The position numbers and the translations under genes are program-made. The notes under the pieces were generated by a model, which was not told the origin of the DNA, did not search any database, and saw only the letters and a list, made by a program, of their open reading frames with translations. A stretch of DNA of 60,976 nucleotides from a virus: the IMG/VR virus record IMGVR_UViG_3300017917_001501, positions 1 to 60,976 of that record, one strand, 5' to 3'. Shown in pieces: positions 1 through 8,069 of the stretch (its first letter is position 1; every line of letters begins with the position of its first letter).

Positions 1-1514
1 AAGAAATCTTGGTAATCAAGGATATTACATAGACTACGCTGTAGGATACGACAAGCGCGGCGCATGTCCTCAGGATTACGGAACGCACCCCAGTTAATGG
101 ATCCTAGTGTACATAAGGCTATACGGCCTTCTGGGTCATCTAGTCTCTTGAACGGCTTTGTAGGTAATAGGATTTCACAGCAAAGGTTACTCTGATAAAT
201 TGTATGATATTCTGGATCAAATGGTCCTTGATTCATTACGTTGTCAATGAACACAAGATAGATACGCCCTGTATCTGTACGTTCTTTTAAGATGCCGCCT
301 TTAAATACTTCTTCTGCTGACATTACCTTTTTACGTAAGCCAGATTTTTTCTCATACTTCACATATAGTTCTTCAAACAGTTCTGTGTTCTTATAGAATG
401 CTTCGTATAAGTCAGGTACTTCGTTAGGATCAAAGAATGTTATATTTTCTTTGTTTTTAAATCTACGCCAGAACATAGCATTTAGTACAACACCGTAGTC
501 CATGTGACGTACACGTGTTTCTTCTGTTCCTTGGTTGTTCTTTAATACAATTAGGTCATCAAATTGATGATGCCAAATTGGATAAAACACAGTGGCACTA
601 GCGTTACGAATGCCACCTTGCGAACAACTACGTAAGTCACCAAACCATTTCTTCAAGAATGGTATCATACCAGTGTGCATTATCTCGCCACCACGGATGG
701 GGCTACCTAACGGACGTAAGCGTCCAATCTCCAAACCAATGCCTGCACGTTTGCTAGCATACTTGGCCATCATTTCACCAGAAGCAAATATGCTATCCAA
801 ATCATCGTCACTGCGAATAAGAACGCAAGAACTAAACTGTTTTGTCGGAGTGCCAAGACCAGCAAGCACAGGTGTGGCAAGAGTAAACAAACCGTCACTA
901 GCGGCATTATAATACTCCTTAATATAACGTAATCTTTGTGCAGGATCTTCTTTGTGCATTACTGTTGCGGCGGCAATCATATAACGCACCTGAGGTGTTT
1001 CATAAATTTCTTTTGTAGCACGGTTGCGCACAAGGTATTTTTCGATGAGTTGTTCAATCGCAGCGTAGCTATATTCTTCGTCTTTCAAGTGATCGATAAT
1101 ATCATTCATACGATTCCACTCGTCTTCAGAATACCATTCAAGTAGTTCATTAGTATATAGACCTACACCAATGTTTTTCTTAACAATTTCTAATAGATGC
1201 GGAACTTCGTAATCGCCATAGACATCTTTGCGTAGCATACTTAAGCGTTGCTTGCCTGCTACGTATTGATAATTTGTATGCCCTACATCGGGATTGGATT
1301 CTACGTCAATTAGGTCAACTATAGCACGAAGTGTAATTTCGTCAATTTCTCTTGTGCTGATACCATCGTAAAAATGCGGTTGCGCTTTGATCTCAATCAT
1401 ACTCTGACTTACGTCAGCTATACCTGCGCATACTTTAGACACCTGAGCTTGCCATTTCTCAATTGCTAAAGGTACTCGTGCTCCACTGCGTTTTGTGACT
1501 TGAATGCTACTCAC
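1..1514 (-). CDS. nrdA: Ribonucleoside-diphosphate reductase alpha subunit, class Ia (C-terminus beyond window)
   Basis: Reduces ribonucleotides to deoxyribonucleotides for phage DNA synthesis; normally works with a diiron beta subunit (NrdB), which is not in this window. About 504 residues are present and the reading frame runs off the left edge. The N-terminus (VTKRSG) begins an ATP-cone-type allosteric domain. Redox Cys230 lies in SSCVL, and N443-x-C445-x-E447 is the radical-site triad, with the same spacing as the E. coli enzyme. No ATG is available: I chose the GTG at 1514 because AAGAGGT precedes it by about 8 nt. Its need for a diiron partner fits the iron theme of the window. Confidence 0.95.
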   Translation of the reverse strand, partial: MSSIQVTKRSGARVPLAIEKWQAQVSKVCAGIADVSQSMIEIKAQPHFYDGISTREIDEITLRAIVDLIDVESNPDVGHTNYQYVAGKQRLSMLRKDVYGDYEVPHLLEIVKKNIGVGLYTNELLEWYSEDEWNRMNDIIDHLKDEEYSYAAIEQLIEKYLVRNRATKEIYETPQVRYMIAAATVMHKEDPAQRLRYIKEYYNAASDGLFTLATPVLAGLGTPTKQFSSCVLIRSDDDLDSIFASGEMMAKYASKRAGIGLEIGRLRPLGSPIRGGEIMHTGMIPFLKKWFGDLRSCSQGGIRNASATVFYPIWHHQFDDLIVLKNNQGTEETRVRHMDYGVVLNAMFWRRFKNKENITFFDPNEVPDLYEAFYKNTELFEELYVKYEKKSGLRKKVMSAEEVFKGGILKERTDTGRIYLVFIDNVMNQGPFDPEYHTIYQSNLCCEILLPTKPFKRLDDPEGRIALCTLGSINWGAFRNPEDMRRACRILQRSLCNILDYQDF

Positions 1515-1530
1515 TTGAATACCTCTTTGT

Positions 1531-1992
1531 TTAATATTTTTCTAACTGTAAATCTTTTGCTGTGTATCTATACAACAACTGTAATTTTGTTTCTTCAATC
1601 TGTTTTGTATTTACTATCTCGTAAGGATAGAAATTAAGAATATATTTTCCCTGATTTAACCATGCTACATTGTATCTAGTTTTAGTATCGTAGTCATAGT
1701 AAACACGTAATTCTATGTTATTACATTTATGCCCAGTGAAGTATATAGTATAAATGATTCCTAGGGCTTTAGCAACATCGCAGTAGTAGTTTTCGGCAAT
1801 TAAAGTCCAAGGATCTGGCCAATCTGCCGTGCTGTCAGGACTAAGGTAAAAGGTAACAAATGGAGCAGTGCTCCATAAGTTATTAAGTTCAACAACTGCC
1901 TTTTCGTAGGCTAAATCTGACAGTTTATGTCTAAAATCTTTCCAGTATGTTAACCTATCGTTAACACGCAAGTTCCAAAAATTAGTATACAC
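1531..1992 (-). CDS. Hypothetical phage protein, 153 aa, downstream of tail spike
   Basis: I do not recognise this family. The protein is soluble-looking and rich in Tyr, Trp and Asn, without signal peptide or membrane segment. It follows the beta-helix tail protein by only a few bases, so it is probably co-transcribed and could be a tail chaperone or an accessory tail protein; that is positional inference only. The start is GTG at 1992, just after the TAA of the upstream gene, which suggests translational coupling because no clear ribosome binding site is seen. Confidence 0.6.
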   Translation of the reverse strand: MYTNFWNLRVNDRLTYWKDFRHKLSDLAYEKAVVELNNLWSTAPFVTFYLSPDSTADWPDPWTLIAENYYCDVAKALGIIYTIYFTGHKCNNIELRVYYDYDTKTRYNVAWLNQGKYILNFYPYEIVNTKQIEETKLQLLYRYTAKDLQLEKY

Positions 1993-1994
1993 AA

Positions 1995-3569
1995 TTAAGC
2001 AAACGTTCTTAAAGAATATTTTAGTGTAGCATCAGTGCCTGTACTTGTTGTAGTATAGGTCATTATTGCTAGATTGTTTGTTGTGTCATTAATAAATGAT
2101 AGCACTACTCCTGTGTTTGCTGTTTCTGTGTACTCGTCGTCATATATTACGTTACCGCCGTACTGTGCGGCTTTAATTATACCTGTTCTATAATTATTTC
2201 CTCGCACGATAGAATATTCAGCTACAATAGAAGAAGTAACTGAAGTAACCGCTAGAGATGTGTTTGCAGCACTTGATGTTGCATCAAGCAGTGTTTCAGT
2301 ATCGCCCGGGAATGTTACTGCTGATCCTAAGGCAAATGCTGATAGGAATTTAGGTGTTGCAGCTGAATCATTCGCTTCTAACACTGGTTCATTTATTAAC
2401 TCTGATATAGTTCTATCAAACGTGTCAAAGAAACCAAAATTGTTGCGTGTATTCCAGTAAAGTACTGATGATGTAGGCGCACCAGTGTCCATAACTATTG
2501 CGTTACCTGTACCTACATTTTTAAAATTGTTATAGGCACTGATTGTAGAACTACTGTCGCCTGCATATATAGCCTGCTGGTTAATATTATCAAAAGTACT
2601 GGATGTTACTTTAAAACTTTCAGGGCTATATGTGCCAGAAGCGGCAACAATACCTTGATACAAAGTGTCAAATAAACTGTTGTTGATCAATACACTGCTA
2701 ACGCCACCGGTAACACTGATCCCATAGGTTGTTCTTGAAAATTCACACTGGTCGAATGTGACCTGACTAATATTACCCGCAGTGTCTAGCATCAGCACTG
2801 CTGACTTATTGTTGCCTGTGGTTGTTGGAGTTGGTAAAGAACCGTAGAACTTAACACGCTCAAACGTTACTTTATTAGCACTGTCAACTACAGCAATATG
2901 GTCATCTGTGGTTGTTTGTAGTGCTAGGTCAGCAATTTTTATAGTGTGTGGTAATTCAGCACTGTTATCACCAATTAATGTGTCAATTTGACCCAGACTG
3001 TCTCTTAAGACTACAACTACGTTTGAGGAATTAGTATGTTTTAGTATTGTTGATTCTGGTCCATCACCAACAATATAAGCATAAGGAGGAACGGTTAATG
3101 CTTTGTTGCCTAGATTATAAGTACCAGCCGGGATCTTTAAGGTACGACGTACTCCAATGGTATTGTAGTAAGTTCCTTTTGGATATACCTGATCTATAGC
3201 ACGTTGAAGTGCTGCGCTGTCATCAGTTACACCGTCACCTTTGGCACCAAAGTCTCTTGCGGATATCTGTTCATCAAATTTGTTTTGAAGTGTGCGCTTA
3301 ACATCACTGAAACTATTGACCCCTGTCTGACTTATAAAGCCCGACTCTGCGCCTTGGAATGTGTAGCTTTCAATAGCGGCCAACACGTCCTGACCTGCGG
3401 TAATAATTTCTGTATTACCAAGTTCTGGAGCACCTTCTTCAAGAGTCCCGTTACCAATGAATAAGCGTTGTGTGTCAACACTCCACCCTAATTCACCTGC
3501 AGCCAGCTGAGGCAAGTTTTCCTGTAAGCCGCGGCGAACTTGAATTCTAGATATCTGTATTACAGCCAT
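1995..3569 (-). CDS. Tail spike/fibre protein with pectate-lyase-like beta-helix
   Basis: Likely receptor-binding or polysaccharide-engaging tail protein. Residues 1-45 (IQISRIQVRRG ... GELGWSVDTQRLFIGNG) form the short N-terminal module typical of marine T4-like tail fibres, probably the virion attachment part. Around residue 105, ARDFGAKGDGVTDDSAALQRA is the classical entry to a right-handed parallel beta-helix (pectate lyase fold), followed by repeated short strands to about residue 400 and a beta-rich C-terminal domain. A late promoter TATAAATA lies at 3595-3602 and an AGG ribosome site precedes the ATG. Enzymatic activity cannot be judged from sequence alone. Confidence 0.85.
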   Translation of the reverse strand: MAVIQISRIQVRRGLQENLPQLAAGELGWSVDTQRLFIGNGTLEEGAPELGNTEIITAGQDVLAAIESYTFQGAESGFISQTGVNSFSDVKRTLQNKFDEQISARDFGAKGDGVTDDSAALQRAIDQVYPKGTYYNTIGVRRTLKIPAGTYNLGNKALTVPPYAYIVGDGPESTILKHTNSSNVVVVLRDSLGQIDTLIGDNSAELPHTIKIADLALQTTTDDHIAVVDSANKVTFERVKFYGSLPTPTTTGNNKSAVLMLDTAGNISQVTFDQCEFSRTTYGISVTGGVSSVLINNSLFDTLYQGIVAASGTYSPESFKVTSSTFDNINQQAIYAGDSSSTISAYNNFKNVGTGNAIVMDTGAPTSSVLYWNTRNNFGFFDTFDRTISELINEPVLEANDSAATPKFLSAFALGSAVTFPGDTETLLDATSSAANTSLAVTSVTSSIVAEYSIVRGNNYRTGIIKAAQYGGNVIYDDEYTETANTGVVLSFINDTTNNLAIMTYTTTSTGTDATLKYSLRTFA

Positions 3570-3594
3570 GTTCTTAACCTATGATTTATTCTTA

Positions 3595-3602
3595 TATTTA
3601 TA
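3595..3602 (-). promoter_or_regulatory. Late promoter TATAAATA for tail spike gene
   Basis: Perfect T4-type late -10 element on the minus strand, overlapping the stop region of the upstream nuclease gene and about 25 nt before the tail spike ATG. It gives a leadered transcript with a ribosome site. Confidence 0.7.
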
Positions 3603-4296
3603 CGAGTTTGTAGTACTGCTCAACTCTCTCGAGCCAACGATTAGTCCACAAATCCCAGTCTGCGCCTTCTACAGTCCAAGTTTGATATTGCACAGGTTCG
3701 TTGGGTTTAGGCGCCACAGCCATTAGAATAACGCCTTGACGTATGTCAGTTCCGTGTGTTTCGTTATGTGCTAGTCCATAAGCGGCCAACTGGAGGAAAT
3801 AGTCTTCAATCCACTCCGTTTTCTTAGGTTTATTGGTCTGTTTGTAGTCTAAAATGGCGGGTTTTGACTTATAAACTCCGCAGGCGTCAGTAGTACCAGC
3901 ATAAAGCCCGCTAACGTATAAAGGGACTTCGATTCCCCATATTTCATCTACGTGAACTAGCCCTTCGTCGATAATGGCTTTAGCCATTTGGTGTGCTTGT
4001 TGGCTGTAGGGATTACTACCTGGGTCATTTAGTGTACGATTATTTTTAACATAATCTTCTAGGTACTTGTGCATACGTGTGCCGCGCCCTGCTGCTTCTG
4101 TGGTAATTTCTTGAGCACGCTGTTCGCCAACTGATTTACGCCAGTTAGCTAAGGCTTCACGCTTTTCTTGAGGTTTGGTCTTATCTAGAATAGTAGTAAC
4201 ACTTGGAACCTTACTACCATCGGGTAAACAATAGTGTCGTTTTCCGTCTACTGTTTCTCTGTTTATTGGGGTATAATCGTATCGTTGTATAAGCAT
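3598..4296 (-). CDS. PD-(D/E)XK nuclease, RecB/Cas4-like
   Basis: Probable DNA exonuclease of the PD-(D/E)XK superfamily, of a kind common in marine T4-like phages. Seen: VPSVTTIL near residue 32, an RGTRMHKYLEDY helix with the conserved GxxxH near residue 72, and the catalytic region around residues 125-150, where GTTDACG supplies the Asp and ILDYKQTNK the D-x-K pair. Length 232 aa is typical. It may process host DNA or recombination ends. The gene appears to have its own promoter (4303-4331) whose -10 is exactly 6 nt from the ATG, predicting a leaderless message; no ribosome site is seen. Confidence 0.8.
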   Translation of the reverse strand: MLIQRYDYTPINRETVDGKRHYCLPDGSKVPSVTTILDKTKPQEKREALANWRKSVGEQRAQEITTEAAGRGTRMHKYLEDYVKNNRTLNDPGSNPYSQQAHQMAKAIIDEGLVHVDEIWGIEVPLYVSGLYAGTTDACGVYKSKPAILDYKQTNKPKKTEWIEDYFLQLAAYGLAHNETHGTDIRQGVILMAVAPKPNEPVQYQTWTVEGADWDLWTNRWLERVEQYYKLV

Positions 4297-4302
4297 ATTA
4301 AT

Positions 4303-4331
4303 AGTATATATGCTTTAGACTAGACTGTAAA
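4303..4331 (-). promoter_or_regulatory. Sigma70-like promoter TTTACA-N17-TATACT, leaderless geometry
   Basis: The -35 TTTACA (4326-4331) and -10 TATACT (4303-4308) are separated by 17 nt; only 6 nt lie between the -10 and the ATG of the nuclease gene, so transcription would start at or next to the A of ATG. Confidence 0.55.
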
Positions 4332-4640
4332 GGATTCTCCGCAGCCACATTTACCAGATTCGTTAGGATTGATAAATTCAAAGCCTTCATTTAGACCTTG
4401 TTTTGTCCAATCCATTTGTAGTCCATCAATGTAGACTAGATCTTTTTGTGTGGTAAAAATATTCACGCCGTGGCAGGTATATTCAACGTCATCTGGACTA
4501 AGTGTGTCTACAAATTCTAGCACATAGGCCATACCACTACAGCCAGCGGTACGCACACCTACTCGTATGCCCATTCCTTTACCACGTGCATCCAAACTAG
4601 CACGTACTTTTTCTGCGGCTCGTTCAGTCAAAGAGATCAT
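4320..4640 (-). CDS. iscA: A-type iron-sulphur carrier protein, IscA-like
   Basis: Delivers Fe-S clusters, or iron, to apoproteins. The 106 aa length and the three conserved cysteines match the family: Cys34 in AGCSGMAY and the C-terminal pair Cys98/Cys100 in CGCGESF. Its start overlaps the end of the DUF1289 gene by 17 nt, and that gene in turn overlaps iscU, so the three form one translationally coupled cassette downstream of an apparent late promoter at 5189-5196. The likely clients in this genome are the radical SAM enzymes encoded nearby. Confidence 0.92.
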   Translation of the reverse strand: MISLTERAAEKVRASLDARGKGMGIRVGVRTAGCSGMAYVLEFVDTLSPDDVEYTCHGVNIFTTQKDLVYIDGLQMDWTKQGLNEGFEFINPNESGKCGCGESFTV

Positions 4641-4785
4641 GATTTATCCTGTTTATGATTTCCTGTTTTTCTTCGTTAGTAAAATTATCCCAGTTTTCGA
4701 CTTCTTCTGCATATCTATAGCAACCTTGACACACTCCGTCTCTGAGGCTACACACTCCTATGCAAGGACTTTCAACTTGATTCAT
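4624..4785 (-). CDS. DUF1289 small Cys-rich protein (53 aa)
   Basis: A short gene between iscU and iscA that is easily missed. The protein begins MNQVESPCIGVCSLRDG and continues CQGCYR, giving Cys8, Cys12, Cys19 and Cys22 in the CxxxC...CxxC pattern of DUF1289, followed by the family's W-x-x-x-x-x-x-E helix. DUF1289 function is not established; a metal or Fe-S cluster at the four cysteines is likely from family knowledge. It overlaps iscU by 14 nt upstream and iscA by 17 nt downstream, which supports a role in the same Fe-S assembly pathway. Confidence 0.8.
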   Translation of the reverse strand: MNQVESPCIGVCSLRDGVCQGCYRYAEEVENWDNFTNEEKQEIINRINHDLFD

Positions 4786-5155
4786 GCTTCTTCCTATAAT
4801 CTTCTATAGCACTCTTGATAGCATCTTCCGCGAGTACTGAACAGTGTATCTTAACCGGTGGGAGTGCAAGTTCTTCTGCAATCTCCGAATTCTTAATCTC
4901 TTGGGCTTGGTCAAGCGTACGGCCTTTGAGCAACTCAGTGACCAACGAACTAGACGCAATCGCCGAACCACAACCGTAGGTTTTGAATTTTGCATCTGTG
5001 ATAATACCATCTTCTACCTTTATCTGTAGTTTCATAACGTCACCGCAGGCAGGAGCACCCACCATGCCAGTACCAACATCTGGGTCGTTTTTATCAAATG
5101 ACCCTACATTACGAGGGTTCTCATAATGGTCAAGAACTTTTTCTGAATAGGCCAT
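4772..5155 (-). CDS. iscU: Iron-sulphur cluster assembly scaffold, IscU-like
   Basis: Scaffold on which Fe-S clusters are built. The protein has the three ligand cysteines (Cys37 in GAPACGD with Asp39, Cys62 in YGCGSAIASSS, Cys105 in KIHCSVLAEDA) and LPPVK (98-102), the motif bound by the HscA chaperone, so it could use the host HscA/HscB system. A cysteine desulphurase is not encoded here, so host IscS would be the sulphur source. I set the start at the ATG at 5155 (MAYSEKVLDHYENPRNVGSF, as in bacterial IscU) rather than the TTG four codons upstream, because that TTG overlaps the GGAG ribosome site. Confidence 0.95.
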   Translation of the reverse strand: MAYSEKVLDHYENPRNVGSFDKNDPDVGTGMVGAPACGDVMKLQIKVEDGIITDAKFKTYGCGSAIASSSLVTELLKGRTLDQAQEIKNSEIAEELALPPVKIHCSVLAEDAIKSAIEDYRKKHESS

Positions 5156-5187
5156 ACTAATCTCCAATAGTTGAGTAATTTACTAAA

Positions 5188-6486
5188 CTATTTATTATCT
5201 TCCATATTCTTAAAAATATTAAAAAGATTTTTATCTTTAGATTCTAAAGAATCGTATAGCTTTTTATTATATACGTCAAGAGCGGCACTGGTCAACCTAT
5301 CCCAACGTGCTGTAGTTTTTAGATATTCTGTCCAGTATTTTGATTGTAGTATAGGGTCTGGTGTTTGTTCAAGTAACTCTTGTATTTTAATTACGTTTGC
5401 TTTAAACACTTTATTTTTTTCGCTGTTTAAAAAACTATTTGACAGTACACCATTGATATCTTTTATTAGTTTAGGTCTTAGATATTCTGGCATGTACTGT
5501 ATGTCTAACCACTCGGGGCGATATAAAGTCAAATCGTAAGTAGGCGGATACTCAATAGCATGCTTCTCTGAAAACTCCTGGAAATATCTAATCCAGTCAG
5601 TTAAGTAAAAAATATTATTAATGGAAAATACAGGACTTAACATCATTTCAAAATTTGGGAATATTTTTGTATATTCAGCAAATTCATCTAGGTTTTTGCT
5701 CATCTTTTCCCATTTAACTGGCCAACGTACATAATGATAGTTGTCGCCTACACTATCAACACTTATAGATAATCTAACCTTGCGAAAATTCTGTGTCAGA
5801 TCTTCGTACAACGACCTTGTGGTTACTGTGCCATTAGTTGTAATCTGTAGTACAATTCTTTGACTGATTCCTTGTTGTTTAATCCAGTCAATTAATTTAT
5901 AGAAGTCGGGCTGTACTGTACTTTCACCGCCTGAAATAACAAGTATGACATTCTCATGTTTGGCTACCGCGTTGGTTAGTGTATCCAATACTGCATTCCA
6001 CAATCGTGGTTCTTCAGATAGTGTCCGACTTGGCTCATCAATTCCGTTCCATACTTTGTTGTATAAACTACTGATAGTTCCTGCACAACTTCTGCAGGCC
6101 ATGTTGCATAAACTTGACAGCGTAGCCTGCACATAGTATTCGTCAATCTCTCTGCGGTGTATAAGTTTCAGTAGTCGATCTGTGTCAAAGCCCAGCAGTG
6201 GGCGCATACGTTCACTAATTTTGCCATCATCCTCACATTTGTAACAGTGTTGGCAGAGTCTTTCTTCAGCTATACCAGCTTCAATCTTTTCTTTAAGTTG
6301 TTCTATTGGAGCAAACACATCATCTGAATATTCTTTGACAAGATTGCAGCAAGGGCTTATGCCATCTTCCATAAAAAATACCTGTGTGTTTGCCCAGGGG
6401 AACACACAAAAGTGTCGGTTTTTGAGTGCCCAGGCATAGCGATCTGTGTCGATCATTGATATATCAACGATAGGTATTGATTTCAT
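5188..6486 (-). CDS. Radical SAM protein, twitch/SPASM-like (432 aa)
   Basis: Predicted radical SAM enzyme. The canonical CxxxCxxC is Cys127, Cys131, Cys134 (CNMACRSC), with the SAM-binding GGE at 186-188. Before the core there are extra cysteines (Cys27, Cys46-Cys47, Cys78, Cys81, Cys84) that resemble auxiliary cluster ligands placed N-terminally rather than C-terminally. The same arrangement recurs in the next gene and in those at 14381 and 51896. Substrate unknown; peptide or sugar modification are both possible. The message may be leaderless: ACTAAATA ends 5 nt before the ATG. Neighbours are iscU/iscA downstream. Confidence 0.88.
   Translation of the reverse strand: MKSIPIVDISMIDTDRYAWALKNRHFCVFPWANTQVFFMEDGISPCCNLVKEYSDDVFAPIEQLKEKIEAGIAEERLCQHCYKCEDDGKISERMRPLLGFDTDRLLKLIHRREIDEYYVQATLSSLCNMACRSCAGTISSLYNKVWNGIDEPSRTLSEEPRLWNAVLDTLTNAVAKHENVILVISGGESTVQPDFYKLIDWIKQQGISQRIVLQITTNGTVTTRSLYEDLTQNFRKVRLSISVDSVGDNYHYVRWPVKWEKMSKNLDEFAEYTKIFPNFEMMLSPVFSINNIFYLTDWIRYFQEFSEKHAIEYPPTYDLTLYRPEWLDIQYMPEYLRPKLIKDINGVLSNSFLNSEKNKVFKANVIKIQELLEQTPDPILQSKYWTEYLKTTARWDRLTSAALDVYNKKLYDSLESKDKNLFNIFKNMEDNK
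5189..5196 (-). promoter_or_regulatory. Late promoter AATAAATA for the isc cassette
   Basis: NATAAATA-type element on the minus strand inside the end of the radical SAM gene, about 34 nt upstream of the iscU ATG, with GGAG in the leader. It suggests that Fe-S assembly proteins are made late. Confidence 0.6.
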
Positions 6487-6491
6487 AATGA

Positions 6492-6499
6492 TATTTAGT
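6492..6499 (-). promoter_or_regulatory. Late-type element ACTAAATA, leaderless geometry
   Basis: Lies exactly 5 nt before the ATG of the radical SAM gene at 6486. In T4 late promoters the octamer spans about -13 to -6, so the A of ATG would be +1. Confidence 0.45.
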
Positions 6500-7673
6500 A
6501 GTAGGGTTTGTACTGCGGAACAATATCAGGAAGATGTTCGCCGCGCATAGCATCATGTATTTTGGCGTACTCGATGAACTTTTTAAATCCTACACTATTA
6601 AAGTTGTCCTGCTCCAATATGCTAATACTATCAGACAATATAGCACGATTTTCAGGACTGAGTTCAAGTGCTGTTTTTAGTATCTCTATTGCTTCTGCTC
6701 TGAGCTCATTGGGTAGGCAATTTAAAAATAATTCTTCTTCCACTACTACCGGCTGTATTGATAATTTCTTGGCTAGTTTAGGATAGCGTTGCTGAAAAAA
6801 CTTAACTAAATCTGCTATGTTAAAAATATTATACATATTTAAAACACTATTAATGGTGATATGTATGTTATCCAACTGGTAGACAGTGTCTAAATTCTTT
6901 ATAACCGTATCAAATTTTGATCCGTTGCGTATATAATCGTTGACTGTGTCTGTACCGTCTATACTAACAATAAGATCTATTGTTTTAAATTTACCAAATA
7001 GTTTTAATATGTGATCGCTTAACACTGTTAAATTTGTATTAATAATTAAATCAGTGTCGCTGTCCTGCCAAGACTCTAAGAAATCTAAATTGTACTGCTC
7101 AATTAGCGGTTCGCCACCGGCAAAATACAGTCTGAATAAATGTTCATCTACTACCGGAAAAGCGTGATTATATTTTTGTTTGATCTGTCCAACATAAAAT
7201 TTAGCATCTCTTAACGACTCGGGTATTTTATTGTATTCAGCTTGTATAGCACTGCTGTTAGCTGGGTTGCAGGTTCTACAGCGTAGGTTACATACATTAC
7301 TATAACGTATGTCTAACATCTGCGGTAATAGATTTTCGTCCTGCTGAAATTTTTTAATTACAGCTACAGCTTGACTGCGTTTATTCTCGTCAGATAACCA
7401 GCCTTGTGTTTCTGCGTAACCGGGTGAGGTTAGATTGTGTTCTGTTAATTTTTTACAACCTGCGCATTCTGTAGGGTATTCTCCATTAAGAAATGCCTGT
7501 CGTATTCTACGATACTGCTCAGTATTAAAAGAATCTACGTTATCAGTGCCCTGATCAATGTCAAGTCCGCCTGTATGACAGCATAACTTATAATTTCCAT
7601 CATACCAGAGCGTCTGACGTGTGAAAGGAAGTATGCAGAAATGTCTGCTTGCTAGTAGATTATCAACATTCAT
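6495..7673 (-). CDS. Radical SAM protein, twitch/SPASM-like (392 aa)
   Basis: Second radical SAM enzyme of the tandem pair. The Fe-S motif is Cys128, Cys132, Cys135 (CNLRCRTC); GGE is at 186-188 (YFAGGEPLI). N-terminal cysteines at 13, 31-32, 70 and 73 repeat the pattern of the neighbouring gene, so the two look like diverged paralogues. The partial radical SAM barrel continues through strands such as LIINTNLT and IDLIVSIDGTD. It is separated from the downstream paralogue by 8 nt. Substrate unknown; a heterodimer or sequential action on one substrate is possible but is inference. Confidence 0.88.
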   Translation of the reverse strand: MNVDNLLASRHFCILPFTRQTLWYDGNYKLCCHTGGLDIDQGTDNVDSFNTEQYRRIRQAFLNGEYPTECAGCKKLTEHNLTSPGYAETQGWLSDENKRSQAVAVIKKFQQDENLLPQMLDIRYSNVCNLRCRTCNPANSSAIQAEYNKIPESLRDAKFYVGQIKQKYNHAFPVVDEHLFRLYFAGGEPLIEQYNLDFLESWQDSDTDLIINTNLTVLSDHILKLFGKFKTIDLIVSIDGTDTVNDYIRNGSKFDTVIKNLDTVYQLDNIHITINSVLNMYNIFNIADLVKFFQQRYPKLAKKLSIQPVVVEEELFLNCLPNELRAEAIEILKTALELSPENRAILSDSISILEQDNFNSVGFKKFIEYAKIHDAMRGEHLPDIVPQYKPYY

Positions 7674-7678
7674 TTAGA

Positions 7679-8068
7679 TTATATAAACAGTGGTGAGTTG
7701 CGCTTTTTGCCAGCACGTTTTGCCATGTCGTCTACCGTATCCACTGGATTCTGTGTAGGGTCACCCTCGGGTGGATTTGTAGTAGTTCCGCTGTTGTCTT
7801 CTGTGTCATCGGCTGAACGCAGAGTCACATGATCTTTATTATAACTTTTAATAAGATTTTTAACTGCGGGATTATTTTCATTTGCAGCTACAAGTGCATC
7901 GTAGTCAAATGTTTTATCTGTGTTTAATACTAGATTAATTAAACTTTGTGTGGAAATTTTTGGTTCTTCACCGCGGTCCTTATAGCGGTTACGTAATAAC
8001 TCCAGAGCCGTTGTTAAATTTGACTCTGGAGTGTTTTTTGGACTGTGTATGAACTCATTTAGACGCAT
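7679..8068 (-). CDS. Hypothetical phage protein (129 aa), possible head-associated
   Basis: Not recognised. Residues 1-100 are mixed helix; the C-terminal 40 residues are low-complexity Thr/Asn/Pro/Asp followed by basic residues (KRAGKKR). The N-terminus MRLNEFIHS resembles those of the proteins at 8070, 10709 and 11938 and, loosely, the T4 capsid-targeting peptide, so packaging in the prohead is a possibility. Its ATG follows the upstream stop by one base, indicating coupling. Confidence 0.6.
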   Translation of the reverse strand: MRLNEFIHSPKNTPESNLTTALELLRNRYKDRGEEPKISTQSLINLVLNTDKTFDYDALVAANENNPAVKNLIKSYNKDHVTLRSADDTEDNSGTTTNPPEGDPTQNPVDTVDDMAKRAGKKRNSPLFI

Positions 8069-8069
8069 G

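Noticed and set aside
592-1145. Plus-strand open frames opposite nrdA
   Set aside because: They are antisense to a well-conserved ribonucleotide reductase frame and have no ribosome site or recognisable product.
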